This document shows positions 51,593-60,986 of a DNA stretch of 64,000 nucleotides, piece after piece; the first letter of the stretch is position 1, and each line of letters starts with the position of its first letter. Made by a program: the position numbers and the translations under genes. The notes beneath the pieces are model-generated. The model was not told where the DNA came from. It worked only from the letters and a program-made list of their open reading frames with translations, and did no database searches. The DNA lies in the NCBI GenBank assembly GCA_040880125.1, contig JBBDJB010000018.1:186001-250000 (forward strand). The letters are read 5' to 3'. This DNA comes from JBBDJB01 sp040880125. Its GTDB lineage: Bacteria > Planctomycetota > Planctomycetia > Pirellulales > JBBDJB01.

Positions 51593-52966
51593 CCGGTTTG
51601 GCCGGTGCTCCTGGCTCGCTTCCTCACGGGCCGCCTCGGCGGCTCGTTCGGCTACGGCGGTCGCCTTGCCTTTGACTGTCTCCGCGTCGGGCATCTCCTG
51701 CCGCACCGTTTCGGCCGTACGCGCCGCGACACGCTGGACCGCCTTCCCGGCGTTCTCTGGTGTGAGCCCCTGCTCCTGCATCTCCTCGGCGGCCGCGTCG
51801 ATCGCCGCATGGGTGGCTCGCTCGCCGCGCTCGATCACTTCACTCCCCTTCCGCATCACCTCGCGCTTGACGTCGTCAGAGGCCTCGCCCATCAAGCGGT
51901 TCTCGCGTCTTGTAGCGGGAAGTGTCAGGCCGACGATCAGGCCCAATCCAAGGATCGCCGCGCCGACTGCCAGCGGGCTCTGCTCCACCGCGTCTTCGAG
52001 GCTGTGCCTCGCTTGCGCGTAACCCCGCTCGAATCCCTGCCGCATCCGCTCCGCCCCCTGGCGGCCGCTGCGCATAGCTTGCTTTGCGCCGTGACTTGCT
52101 CGACGGCCGTACTGCTTCGAGGCGCCGCGGCTCTGCGAAACCAACTCCGACAGCGCGTGAGCCGCCTTGCGAAGCTGATGCTTGGCCGACTGGCCGGTGT
52201 CGCTAAACGCGTGTTTCACGCGCTCCAGCGTCGAATTTGCTTGCTCGCTCCACGTGGCTTCCTCTTCGTCGGACCAGTCGTGCGAGGACGCAAAATGCGC
52301 GGCTGCCAGCGGCTGCCACTCCTCCCCGTACGACTCGTCGTAAGGCTCGCCGGTGCGAGCATCGATATAAGAGCCGCTGTGGGCGGCCAGATCCGCCCAA
52401 TGGGCGTGAATCTCCTCTCGCTTCCGCCCCGACACGTCCACCAGTTTGCCCGCCGATTTCCGAAGCTTCTCCTTTGCGTTTACCGATTGATCGGCAATCG
52501 TGGTGCGAATGTCCTCGATGGCCTGTTGTGCCCGCTCCTTCCATGTCGATTCATCCTGGCCGCTGGTCGGCCAGTCGTACTGTTCGTCCCATGCCGCGTA
52601 GAGTGGCTGGGGACGCGCGGACTTGCCCGCTTTGCGGCGGTCGACATGGCTCGTACGAGATTCATCCCGGTCCTCGAACAGCAACCAGGCGAGTCCAGCC
52701 CCGCAGAGGAGCGCCGGGATCGGATGTTGCTTCACCTGGTGCGCGGCTTCGCGCCCCACCCGCCGGGCCTTCTGCCGGTAATCGGCTGTCCCTCCGTTGG
52801 AGGAGCGAAAGTACTTCACGGCCTCGTCGAAGAGGTGCTTCGGGTGCAGCCGCCCGCCAATCTCTTCCAGCGTGCGGTCCATCTGCGTCCGGGTCTCTTG
52901 CACATCGCGCTCGATCTCGCGGGAACTTTTATGTTGATGATCGTATCGGGTCGATTCGCGTGTCAT
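51584..52966 (-). CDS. DUF3618-type helical membrane protein
   Basis: A 460-residue, mostly helical protein, last gene of a three-gene operon. Residues 10-45 match DUF3618 (REIERDVQETRTQMDRTLEE). A short hydrophobic segment lies at about 82-98 (PALLCGAGLAWLLFE) and a second near 340-360 (AAILGLGLIVGLTLP). The rest is Lys/Glu/Ala-rich with coiled-coil character, and the middle contains two acidic WSD/TW-type segments. The start is certain: its ATG overlaps the upstream stop as ATGA. Related operons in proteobacteria code for YqjD, YqjE and DUF3618 proteins. Probably an envelope stress or membrane-tether function. Confidence 0.8.
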   Translation of the reverse strand: MTRESTRYDHQHKSSREIERDVQETRTQMDRTLEEIGGRLHPKHLFDEAVKYFRSSNGGTADYRQKARRVGREAAHQVKQHPIPALLCGAGLAWLLFEDRDESRTSHVDRRKAGKSARPQPLYAAWDEQYDWPTSGQDESTWKERAQQAIEDIRTTIADQSVNAKEKLRKSAGKLVDVSGRKREEIHAHWADLAAHSGSYIDARTGEPYDESYGEEWQPLAAAHFASSHDWSDEEEATWSEQANSTLERVKHAFSDTGQSAKHQLRKAAHALSELVSQSRGASKQYGRRASHGAKQAMRSGRQGAERMRQGFERGYAQARHSLEDAVEQSPLAVGAAILGLGLIVGLTLPATRRENRLMGEASDDVKREVMRKGSEVIERGERATHAAIDAAAEEMQEQGLTPENAGKAVQRVAARTAETVRQEMPDAETVKGKATAVAERAAEAAREEASQEHRPNRPR

Positions 52967-53421
52967 GACTTCACCTTCTCCTTCGCCCACTGTTGGTCTC
53001 TTTGCAGCGAGTGAACCGTCCGCTCGGGTACGACCGACTCGCGACGTAATGTGCTAAGTGCCTTTTGAACGAGTGCGTAGCCGATCACCGCGACAACAAC
53101 ACCGATGATGAGCGGGGCCAGCCACCCGGAGGTAGCATTCGTCAATCCAGCCGCGACCAATCCGACGTACAGTCCGGCTGTTGCGGCGACGAGCAACAAA
53201 ATGACGCCGGCATAGGCGACCAGTCCTCCGATTGCCAGATACATGCCGTTGCGGGCCACACGAGACACCTTTTCGGTGGTCTCCGTCTTGGCCAAGGCAA
53301 CTTCTTGACGAAGCAATGCGGTCATCTCGTTCCGCAGTTGCCGCCACAGATCGGCCAGCGACCGCGAGTCTCCCGCGGCGCGGTAGCGATCGTTCCTGGT
53401 TTCCGTTTCAGCAGTAGCCAT
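52963..53421 (-). CDS. Holin-X/YqjE-like membrane protein
   Basis: A 152-residue protein with a cytoplasmic helical N-terminus (SLADLWRQLRNEMTALLRQE) and two membrane segments (about 60-88 and 98-120), a match to the DUF1469/'phage holin superfamily III' or YqjE group. Despite the name, these are chromosomal membrane proteins, not lysis holins. Its stop overlaps the next ATG. It lies 28 bases after the DUF883-like gene. The neighbours form a YqjD-YqjE-DUF3618-like set. No phage gene is near. Confidence 0.85.
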   Translation of the reverse strand: MATAETETRNDRYRAAGDSRSLADLWRQLRNEMTALLRQEVALAKTETTEKVSRVARNGMYLAIGGLVAYAGVILLLVAATAGLYVGLVAAGLTNATSGWLAPLIIGVVVAVIGYALVQKALSTLRRESVVPERTVHSLQRDQQWAKEKVKS

Positions 53422-53449
53422 CGTTTATGCTCCTTAAGATTTATCGTTT

Positions 53450-54073
53450 CTACGAAAGCGAGGAAGAATGCGGCTGGTCCTCGTGATGAGCAAGTGTGTC
53501 GTGCCGGTCAGTAGACGGACCGCCGGTCGACTTGAGGAAGCGAGCGATTCCCAGCCCGGCCACGAACATCCCGCCCAGAAACAGGTCCGGACGGCGGCGG
53601 CCGAGGTCCTGCGCGTCGTGCAGGAGGCGGCGCCAGTCGCTGCGGCCCAAGTAGTTGGACAAATCCTCCAGCCGGTCCGCAGCAGATTCGGCGTACTCGG
53701 CAATGCGGTGATCGTTTTCCTCGTGCCAGTGGTCGGCGGCGCGGCGCACTGCCTGACTGGCGTGCGACAGTTCGTCCGCGGCCCAAGCCTTTTGGTCGTC
53801 CGCTACGTCTTCTCCCTTGCGCCGCAAGTTGTCGGCCGCTTCCGCGGCGCCCTGTTGAACACGCTCTCCGGCTTCCCGCATCGTGTCGGCGGCTTTTTTG
53901 CCGGCTTGGGCGCCTTTTTCCCGTGCCTGCTCGGCAGCCTCACTGGCGGCCGCACGGCCGCGATTTGCTTGTTGCTTCGCTTTCTCGCCGAACCGCTCGG
54001 AGTCGGATTGCGTGCCTCGGTTTCGATCCGGTCGCTGGGTGGATTGGGAGCCATCTGTGCGAGAGTCAGCCAT
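53450..54073 (-). CDS. Alanine/glutamate-rich helical protein with a C-terminal membrane segment (YqjD/DUF883-like)
   Basis: A 207-residue protein, first gene of the operon. Residues 25-115 are a repetitive Ala/Glu/Lys/Arg helix like that of LEA or apolipoprotein-type stress proteins. Residues about 166-187 (LFLGGMFVAGLGIARFLKS) form one membrane segment, then a polar tail. The architecture resembles YqjD/DUF883 with a much longer soluble helix. AAGGAGA lies 7 bases before the ATG at 54073. Function unknown; a membrane stress protein is most likely. Confidence 0.78.
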   Translation of the reverse strand: MADSRTDGSQSTQRPDRNRGTQSDSERFGEKAKQQANRGRAAASEAAEQAREKGAQAGKKAADTMREAGERVQQGAAEAADNLRRKGEDVADDQKAWAADELSHASQAVRRAADHWHEENDHRIAEYAESAADRLEDLSNYLGRSDWRRLLHDAQDLGRRRPDLFLGGMFVAGLGIARFLKSTGGPSTDRHDTLAHHEDQPHSSSLS

Positions 54074-54481
54074 GGGACAATCTCCTTCTATCAGGTCCAC
54101 GGCGCGAGTGACCTACACTCTGCCCGCTGGAATTGTTTGCTTGCCAGTGCGGTAAATCTCATGCAGTTCACGTGCCAATCCAAAACTTGCCAAACCATTT
54201 GGCGCTGCTGGAAACCGGCCACGATTGTGAAGGCCCCCAAAAGGATCGTGAGCGAATGCTCCAGGGCGCCAGCGGAGTGCCGGCGGCACGTAAAGGATTG
54301 GCCGGCAGCCAGTGGCCGGCGCTCATGCATGCACGTCGCTGAGGGATTCGCGCAGCGCGGGTCGAGCACGTTCGCATGCAGTGCTGTTCGCGCACGAAAA
54401 AACCTCGGCACGGTTTCCCGCACCGAGGTCTCGGTTTCTTCATTCGCTCGCTCGGCTTTAGAGGCCCAGCGGGCGACCGAG
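54074..54481. other. Gene-free stretch
   Basis: Holds the promoter of the membrane-helix operon and the terminator of the acidic lipoprotein gene (54397-54428). Short open frames here lack coherent composition. Confidence 0.5.
54397..54428 (-). terminator. Rho-independent terminator
   Basis: On the minus strand: CCTCGGTGCGG stem (with a 2x2 internal mismatch), then TTTTTT. It follows the acidic lipoprotein gene by about 50 bases. Confidence 0.82.
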
Positions 54482-54850
54482 TTACTCAGGTTGCTGCTCG
54501 GAATCCGGCAACTCCGTGCCGGGTTCCTCCTCGACGGCCTCTCCGCCAATCTCACCGCCGGCATCTACTTCGACATCAGCGCCGGCGCCGGCTCCACCCT
54601 CTGGTTCCGCGGGCGGGTCGGCCGGCTCGAACAAGTCGATGTCCGTTGTGGTCTGATCCGGTTCTTCCACGGTCACATCCGGGTCGACGATCACATCGGG
54701 CTCCGTGTGATCCGGATCGTCCGTCATGATAACCGCCGGATCGTCCGGATCCACCACATCGATGTCGTCATCAGACTCCATCTCACAGCCGACCATCAAG
54801 GCGGCGGCGACGAGAGCTGCCATCGCGAACGCAGGTCGTAAGAGTGTCAT
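54482..54850 (-). CDS. Small, highly acidic lipoprotein
   Basis: A 122-residue protein with a clear lipobox (LMVGC22) after a short hydrophobic signal. The mature part is almost all Asp, Glu, Pro, Val and Thr (DDDIDVVDPDDPAV and DPDVTVEEPDQTT) with no recognisable fold, so it is probably disordered and strongly negative. It could bind cations such as calcium or act as a surface spacer. AGGAGA lies before the ATG and a terminator after the stop, so it is a real single gene. It lies downstream of the DUF11 remnant on the same strand. Confidence 0.75.
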   Translation of the reverse strand: MTLLRPAFAMAALVAAALMVGCEMESDDDIDVVDPDDPAVIMTDDPDHTEPDVIVDPDVTVEEPDQTTTDIDLFEPADPPAEPEGGAGAGADVEVDAGGEIGGEAVEEEPGTELPDSEQQPE

Positions 54851-54961
54851 CGAACTGGTTCTCCTGTCTAAGTTGGTAAATTCTGCAGTGGGGCGGTGCC
54901 CCCTGCTTATCTATTCTTCTCCGGTCGACGACTCCGTCGAAGTGGAAGTCTGTTCACTGGT

Positions 54962-55290
54962 CTATTGCTCCCCAGCAAACAGGACCGTCGGCTCCTCCAC
55001 CGTGGTCGTGCGACGGAGTTGCTGGCTTTGCACCTGGACACGGAAGCGCACATCGCCCTGCTGGGCCGCCTTCGTGGTCACGTTCCAGCGCACCCTTTGG
55101 CTGGGCCGAATCTCCTCAACCGGCTGAAACTGAAGCGTCTGACCGTCGGCATTCACCTCGGTGTCGCCAGCGGCTTCGACGAGCTCGACCTCCTCGGGCA
55201 GTTCCACAGTGATCTGGACTGCCGCATCGCATCATCCTCCAAAACGGTTTCATCCGGGACTAGTTCGTGTTTTTCACAACGTCACTAGGG
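54962..55290 (-). pseudogene. C-terminal remnant of a DUF11-type envelope protein
   Basis: The minus strand encodes DAAVQITVELPEEVELVEAA (ends near 55207), then NADGQTLQFQPVEEIRPSQR and TTKAAQQGDVRFRVQV, the C-terminal half of a DUF11 beta domain. The frame is stopped just upstream by a TGA. The next frame gives ELVPDETVLEDDAM, which would continue the same kind of sequence if one frameshift were repaired. There is no start codon with a ribosome binding site and no signal peptide. I infer a decayed gene, though a sequencing indel at GATGATGCGATG is possible. Confidence 0.6.
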
Positions 55291-55869
55291 ATTTCGCGTC
55301 GCTAAAGATTGGGACGGTTCCGGAACGCAACAAGCGCGCCAAACACGCGACGGCCGACGATAGCTGGCAGAGATAGTGCCGCCTGATGCGACGAATCGCC
55401 GATGGCTGCGCGATTCTCGCGGTCCCCTTATGACGTTGCTACCCGGCACCGTGGAATCGGCCAGCGTCGAATATTCGCCCGCGTGCGACAACTGTTGCCC
55501 CGCCGTCGATAAGGTGTCGGCGATGCTGCGGCGCGTTTTCGCGAGGATTGGCGAGATGCGAGCTTCTTCTACTCGCGAAGTGCCGGGCGGGACAGCGGCT
55601 CGAGTCCGAGCGAAGAGACCGAACGTCACGCGGCCGACGCGGCCCGGTTCGCACCGCCAGCCGCAGATCGAGATCGCAGATCAACTGCGCGGAGGCCTCG
55701 GCGACCGGGAAAAACCGCGCCTGAGGTCAATTCCGCCCGCGGCTGGACTCGCCGTAGCTGAACCCGTCACGGTTCAGCCGCCCCCCGCGGCAAACCAACT
55801 ACTCCCCAATGCAGATGCAAATCGACGAAGGGTTCAGCCGACCGTGAGAATGCCGCCACGACTCCCGAT
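55291..55869. other. Gene-free stretch
   Basis: Open frames exist on both strands (the longest at 55376-55888 plus and 55285-55629 minus) but have unnatural composition and no ribosome binding site. It may include decayed upstream parts of the DUF11 gene, but I could not follow it. Confidence 0.4.
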
Positions 55870-57108
55870 TCAATACCGTCCGGAGTAATTCGTCGATGGG
55901 CGCGAGGCGGTGGCGGCCGGGGCACCCGGCGGCAGCACGTCCCCTTTGCTCTCAACGAACAGCAGCGCATCAGCCCGGGGCGGCGAGTCCGGCAGCGGCA
56001 GGGCGTCGATCAGCGAGGGTCGGGCCGGGCCCGGTGTCGCGACTACGCCCATGCTCAACAACAGCACCTTGTCCACCGGCCAGCGAAACCGCTCGTGCAA
56101 GTTGCGGGCTGTCATTTGCGGTACGTCGATCTGCGTCCGCTGACGGGGGGCGATCGGGGTGGGCACTTCCAGCGTCACCGGCACCATCTTCTCCAGTTGA
56201 TTAAGCTGCAGCTTAATTACGGCGTCGACGCTCCGCCCGTCGAGCGACAACAGCGGATTAAACTGCAGCGTAAAGCCTTCCTCGATCTGGCCCATCTCCG
56301 GCTCGTAGCCGGGCCAGACGTCCTGCCGATGGAGGATGCCTTTGACGTACGTTCGCGGCCGCATCGACGAGACGATGGTCGATTGCCCGTTGTTGACCAA
56401 TAGGTGCGGCGAGCTATGCTCTCGGTAATCGGTTCGCCGGCTCAGTTCAGCCATCAACAGCGCCGCGTCTTCCTTGGCGAGCAGCCACCCCTGCACACCG
56501 GGCGACTGCACCTGCACGGGCGTCATCAGCCGCATCGCCTTCGCCCGCCAGTTGGGGCTTTCCAACGTCACGATCCGCAGCCCGAAAGCATGCGTGGCCG
56601 CCTGGCTGTTGACGAATCGGTCGACACTCTCCGCCACGATCGCCTGCATCTCGGGCGTGTGATACACCCGCAGGATGCGTTGGGTGGCGCTGAGCATCCC
56701 CAGCGGTTCGGAGTGCCACGCTTCATACCCGGTCTCGCGGAGAATCCAATCGACGATCGCCTGCTCGGGACGATTGGTTGTGGTCACCCGTAATGTATAA
56801 GGACTAATATCGTATTCTCGCCACACCTGCCCGTGATCGTTGGGCAGCGTGCCGCTCCCCTTGGTCACGCGGGAGATCGGAGCCGGCTGCGAACCGTTGC
56901 CCACGCGCTCCAGCGGCTTTTCTTGAGGAGCCGGGGATGCACTCTCCGGCGCAGGAGCAGCGCCGGCCGACGATGATGATGCGCCGGACTGACCCGGTGC
57001 CCGCCATCCGTCGTCCCGCTCCTGAGCGGTCGCCCCGGGCGCGTGCAATGAGAACGTGGCAACAGCCACTAGCGAGAACAGTGCGATCGGCAGAATACGA
57101 GCGAGCAT
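55870..57108 (-). CDS. Secreted protein with secretin-like features
   Basis: A 412-residue exported protein. A signal peptide ends near residue 24 (APGATAQ), then a Ser/Ala/Pro/Gln-rich linker to about 75. The rest has alpha/beta repeats and long strands. VYHTPEMQAIVAESVDRFV resembles the helix of secretin N-domains, and GFTLQFNPLLSLDGRSVDAV followed by KLQLNQLEKMV resembles the beta pattern of a GspD/PilQ-like C-gate. It lacks a full secretin pore, so a secretin-related periplasmic protein is all I would claim. The ATG at 57108 is chosen because GGAGG lies 8 bases upstream; one at 57123 is possible. Confidence 0.72.
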   Translation of the reverse strand: MLARILPIALFSLVAVATFSLHAPGATAQERDDGWRAPGQSGASSSSAGAAPAPESASPAPQEKPLERVGNGSQPAPISRVTKGSGTLPNDHGQVWREYDISPYTLRVTTTNRPEQAIVDWILRETGYEAWHSEPLGMLSATQRILRVYHTPEMQAIVAESVDRFVNSQAATHAFGLRIVTLESPNWRAKAMRLMTPVQVQSPGVQGWLLAKEDAALLMAELSRRTDYREHSSPHLLVNNGQSTIVSSMRPRTYVKGILHRQDVWPGYEPEMGQIEEGFTLQFNPLLSLDGRSVDAVIKLQLNQLEKMVPVTLEVPTPIAPRQRTQIDVPQMTARNLHERFRWPVDKVLLLSMGVVATPGPARPSLIDALPLPDSPPRADALLFVESKGDVLPPGAPAATASRPSTNYSGRY

Positions 57109-58293
57109 CCGGTTAGCCTCCATGCTTTGCCGGCAGGTCGGTTCGCGAGGGCGGGGAGTATAGGGGCCGGCCGCAAAGTGGGCAATAGCGATGAAAGTTT
57201 CGGGCTGACAGACCTCTCCCGACCGAACAGAGAGTGAATGCACCACGTGGCAGCAGCGTGGAACGTCGACCCCTGGGGTGCTGCTTTAGCCGCCACTTTG
57301 GCGTTGCAAGAGCCTTGCTGAATCACAAGGACGTGACACCACAAACTACGAAGCAGGTCCGTATTGCGCGAGCCCCGCGAGAACTCTGCTCCGAACTTGA
57401 GCGTAGTTGAAAGTCACCACGCCGGGGTCTTTCACCCGCCCCTTAGGGCGAACGCGTGGTCGCGGCATTCACGCCTGACCAGTTTCACAGTTGAAAACGC
57501 TAGCCGGCCGAGATTCATCAGCGCTGACGAGTCCTCAACGGGGCTACGGCATCAGTCACCGCTTCCAAATGCGATACAAGACCGATCACGGTGATCCACG
57601 GAAAATCTAAATGCAGTCCCAACGGCACCACGGGACATGTCAGCAGTGGCACACTTGCGACGCTGAAGGCGCTTTCGAGGAGGCCAGCAGTGGCAACGCC
57701 CGACTCGCCGTCCTTTGCGTCCTTTGCTCAACGCCCGCGGCTTTGCCATTCGGGGGATTGTAGGGGAATAAGAACTGTGTATAGATAGTTATAATCTTCA
57801 CTCCCAGAGGATAAGAATCTGCGGGCGGGCAATTGGAAGCCGAGAGAGGGTGAAACCATCATTTCTTCACAATCGTGCCGCGGCATGGAAACCCGCGTGA
57901 CGCTGCGGGGTTGGATTGCACACTCGTCCAATTCGTCTACCGGAACATTCGGCGGGCCGGACAGAAAAGAATCGGCAATAGCGGATCGGATGACGTGCCG
58001 CTCCGTTTTGGGCAGCGATGAAACGAGCCGGATTCATTCGCCGACATCTCTCATCGGACGGATAAGGGGCAGTTCTAGGGTTCACTGTCTGGGCGCGGTA
58101 CCGGTGCGATACCACTGCGCGTCTACCGGCCGAGCACCAGGTGAGTGAGCGGGGCATTTTCACTTCATTCGCTTCGTCGGGTAGGCGGCCAATCCATCCG
58201 CCATGGCGTCAACCGGCTGGCAACCAGCCGGTGCCGCGGCGGGAGGTTTGCGCGAGGCGCAAAACCGGCGGATCTAGTTAGCGAGCTTTCCCC
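57109..58293. other. Long gene-free stretch with half elements
   Basis: 1.2 kb without a credible gene on either strand. Half copies of family A (CAGCAGTGGCAC at 57641-57652 and CCAGCAGTGGCAAC at 57684-57697) are present. Around 57775-57800 the sequence is AT-rich with a TATAAT-like hexamer, perhaps a promoter for a rightward transcript. It may contain a decayed gene or an untranslated RNA that I cannot identify. Confidence 0.4.
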
Positions 58294-58863
58294 ATGAAAT
58301 GGATCGATAGTCTTCTCGGCGTACATCGGAACGAATCGGCCTGGATCTTCGGCACTCGCTCGAACCTCGATCAGTTCGACATCAGCCGAACCGGACCCTT
58401 GCGCATCTGCATTGATGAGGCCGTGCTGTTCGTGCCGGGGCCTTCCTACTTCTTCTCGCGAGATAACCTGGCGATCGTGCGGGCGGCCGATAAGTGGCCG
58501 AGCAATTGCCGCGCCGTGCTGGAACCCGACCGCGCCGCGTTGGCGGCCGCCAACGGAGTTCCGGATGCGAAGATCTACCGGTACCTCAACCGCACGCAGC
58601 GCGAGATCCTGGACTGGAACCCCCCGCGGATATCTGAGGAGAACTCGCTGTACGGGCAGTCCGGCAGCGTCGATTCGGCAATCCACTTCTGCCGGATGAT
58701 CGGCGTGGCGGCAATCACCCTGGTCGGCTGCGGCAGCGAGGCGGCACCTCCTTCCGGATCGACGAGCGTCACGCCGCCCGGCGGAGCGCAGCGTGGCGGC
58801 ATGAGTCGGCAGGCCGAAGTCCTGCTGGAGCGGCTGGCCATCCCCTACCGCTTCGCCGGGTAA
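58294..58863 (+). CDS. Conserved-type hypothetical protein (possible MAF/DUF115-like)
   Basis: A 189-residue protein. FGTRSNLDQFDISRTGPLRI and IDEAVLFVPGPSYFFSRDNL near the N-terminus resemble the start of DUF115/6-hydroxymethylpterin-pyrophosphokinase MptE-like proteins (motif GxGPSL, then nucleotide or sugar-nucleotide sites), and a GSVDSAIHFCRMIG / ITLVGCGS segment follows as in that fold. The similarity is weak. No membrane segment. There is no good ribosome binding site. A sugar or glycan-related role is only a guess. Confidence 0.55.
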   Translation: MKWIDSLLGVHRNESAWIFGTRSNLDQFDISRTGPLRICIDEAVLFVPGPSYFFSRDNLAIVRAADKWPSNCRAVLEPDRAALAAANGVPDAKIYRYLNRTQREILDWNPPRISEENSLYGQSGSVDSAIHFCRMIGVAAITLVGCGSEAAPPSGSTSVTPPGGAQRGGMSRQAEVLLERLAIPYRFAG

Positions 58864-59085
58864 GTGCCAAAAGCGCCGCTGCGGCGTGCGTTCACACACG
58901 GGGCATCTCGTTCCGCACATCCCGCCACGCGCAATGCCTACTCCGGCCGAGTAGTCGTCTCGATGATGGCCGCTACGTACGTAAGTGGCTCAATCTGGCC
59001 GATCGCCTGGTTTGGCGTTGGCTGCGCGATGTGCCAGTAGAAAGCCGGGGAAGCCCGATCTGCCGCCAGGGCTTGCTCCAGCCAG

Positions 59086-59679
59086 TCATTCGCGATTCCT
59101 CTTGGCCAGCGATGGGGGCAGCGACCGGCTGGTGGAGGTACTGTCTGAAATGCCCGGTTCCGCGCCGGAGGGGGGGGCGATTAGCCCCTCATCCAGGGCC
59201 ATCGGCCCCAGGTCGGTTTCCAAAAGCGCCAAGGCGTCGATCGGCTCGGCGTCCATCATGTCGGCGACGTGCTGCAGCGTGGACAGGATTTGTGTCCGCT
59301 CCCAGTCCTTCAACCGAGCCAATCGGCGGTGAAACTGCTCGTCCAGCAAGGTGGGCGCGGAGGTAAGCATCCGCTGCCCCTCGGACGTAAGCGTGATTTC
59401 CACGCTCCGCCGGTCGTGGTCGGACCGCGTCCGAGTGATTAGTCCCCGCTGTTCCAGGCGGTGCAGGATGCCGGTGACGGTCGGCTGGCCGACATGAATC
59501 TCCCGCGCCAGCGTGCTTGAGCTGATGGGTTGCAGACGCGCAACCGCGTGCAAGGTGGTCAGTTGCGGCGATGTCAGGCCGTATTCCAGGAGCAGCAACC
59601 GCGATCGAAGATCGATCGCCCGACTGATCCGTCGCAAAGAGACAACGATCTGGTCTTCCAGACTCGGGGGGGTCGACAT
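59086..59679 (-). CDS. MarR-family transcriptional regulator
   Basis: A 197-residue protein with a winged helix-turn-helix of the MarR type: LTSPQLTTLHAVARL, then STLAREIHVGQPTVTGILHR and the wing RTRSDHDRRSVEITLTSEGQ. The N- and C-terminal helices for dimerisation are present. The C-terminal 40 residues (acidic, Ser/Pro-rich) extend beyond the family. A divergent spacer of 420 bases separates it from the methyltransferase gene; the AACTAGTGAA-like sequences near 59750-59785 may form an operator, but I could not define a clear palindrome. Ligand and targets are unknown. Confidence 0.92.
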   Translation of the reverse strand: MSTPPSLEDQIVVSLRRISRAIDLRSRLLLLEYGLTSPQLTTLHAVARLQPISSSTLAREIHVGQPTVTGILHRLEQRGLITRTRSDHDRRSVEITLTSEGQRMLTSAPTLLDEQFHRRLARLKDWERTQILSTLQHVADMMDAEPIDALALLETDLGPMALDEGLIAPPSGAEPGISDSTSTSRSLPPSLAKRNRE

Positions 59680-60099
59680 CGGCGGCTTCCTCGGAAAGTG
59701 TCTCCTGACAGTGCTTTATAGCGGAGTGAGATGGGAAATTCCATCGTAGTGAATAGTTTTCAGCGCGAACCAACTAGTGAAACGAAATGAGCGGTCTCGC
59801 CAGGGGCCTAACTCAATATGCTACGTAGTTTTAGGGAAAAACAGCGATTCGCGAAGGATTTATCGGCGAGTCGATCGGACGATTCTGCCGAAAAATGGGT
59901 TGTGGTCAAAGCATCTAGTGATATACTTTAACGCGTCCTTGCGGGAGCCGTACCTGCCGCGGTTTTAACGGCCCTCGATCAAATTTCGGACGGCGCGTCA
60001 CTTCCGACGCCCACTCCAGCGGCACAGGCGGTCCACTCGCGCCAGAGGATTCAGCGAACACCCCTGAAACGATAGTTACTCAAGCCCCCTAGGAGAGCC
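59680..60099. other. Divergent regulatory spacer
   Basis: Between the MarR gene and the methyltransferase gene. It includes an AT-rich part (59800-59935) and short TAGTGAA-type repeats near 59745-59785. No gene. Confidence 0.45.
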
Positions 60100-60969
60100 A
60101 TGCGCGACGTGAAGGAATCGGCGACACGCAAACCTCTGCCCCTTTGGAAACAACGCCTGAAAACCATCGCTCGACGTTTTGACACCGTCTACATGCCGGA
60201 AACGGGCGGCAAGTCCGAGGTCTCACAGGATGAAGAATGGTGCGAAGTTTCCGTGGACGGGAAACGCAGCCGGATTCGCTTCCACGACTATGGAAGCATC
60301 TATCGGGTGCCTGGCCTCTATGAGGAGGTGTTCTACCAGAAGCTGAAATGCACGTCCCCCAGTCGGGTAGTCCGCCTGCTAGAGGAAGTGCTCAAAGACC
60401 ACGATATCGCCGTCAGCGATCTGAAGGTTCTGGATGTCGGCGCCGGTAACGGCATCGTGGCCGATGAACTGTATAGCCGTCAGGCGAAGTCGCTGGTCGG
60501 CATCGACATCATCGAGGAGGCCAAGGAGGCCGCCTATCGCGACCGCCCGGAGGTCTACGACGACTACCTGGTGACCGATCTGGCCGATCTGAACGAAGCC
60601 GATGAAAAACGGCTCCGCAAGGTGAAGTTCAACTGCCTAGCGACCGTCGCGGCGCTTGGCTTCGGGGATATTCCGGACAAGGCCTTCGTCAAAGCGCTCG
60701 ACCTGGTCGAGACGCCCGGCTGGCTGGCGTTCAACATCAAGCAGGATTTCCTGGAAGACCGCGATCAGACCGGCTTCTGTCGGCTCATCAAGGATCTTTC
60801 CAATCGCGGAGTCCTGGAGATTCAGGCCTATCGCCGCTACCGCCACCGCGTCTCGATGACCGGCGAACCGCTCTACTACGTGGCGATGGTCGCCCGCAAG
60901 TGCAGCGACGTGCCGGATGAGCTGCTTAGCGGCGAAACCGAAGGCGAAGCCGAAGCGGTCGTGGCGTAG
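60100..60969 (+). CDS. Class I SAM-dependent methyltransferase
   Basis: A 289-residue protein. Motif I is VLDVGAGNG at 110-118 with Asp136 after beta-2 (GIDIIEEAKEA), giving an SAM-binding Rossmann fold. The N-terminal 60 residues are basic, and the block HDYGSIYRVPGLYEEVFYQK (62-81) precedes the fold and seems conserved; it may contact the substrate. The C-terminal part (VSMTGEPLYYVAMVARK) is typical. GGAGAG lies just before the ATG. A family A palindrome and a strong terminator follow. The substrate is unknown. It is divergent from a MarR regulator that may control it. Confidence 0.85.
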   Translation: MRDVKESATRKPLPLWKQRLKTIARRFDTVYMPETGGKSEVSQDEEWCEVSVDGKRSRIRFHDYGSIYRVPGLYEEVFYQKLKCTSPSRVVRLLEEVLKDHDIAVSDLKVLDVGAGNGIVADELYSRQAKSLVGIDIIEEAKEAAYRDRPEVYDDYLVTDLADLNEADEKRLRKVKFNCLATVAALGFGDIPDKAFVKALDLVETPGWLAFNIKQDFLEDRDQTGFCRLIKDLSNRGVLEIQAYRRYRHRVSMTGEPLYYVAMVARKCSDVPDELLSGETEGEAEAVVA

Positions 60970-60986
60970 GCAGGGGTGAATGCAGG

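Noticed and set aside
52963..53421. Prophage lysis holin
   Set aside because: The fold is holin-like by name only. The gene sits in a YqjD/DUF3618-type operon with no phage genes.
55376..55888. 170-codon open frame on the plus strand
   Set aside because: The composition is Arg/Pro-rich with no domain, it overlaps the end of the secretin-like gene and lacks a ribosome binding site.
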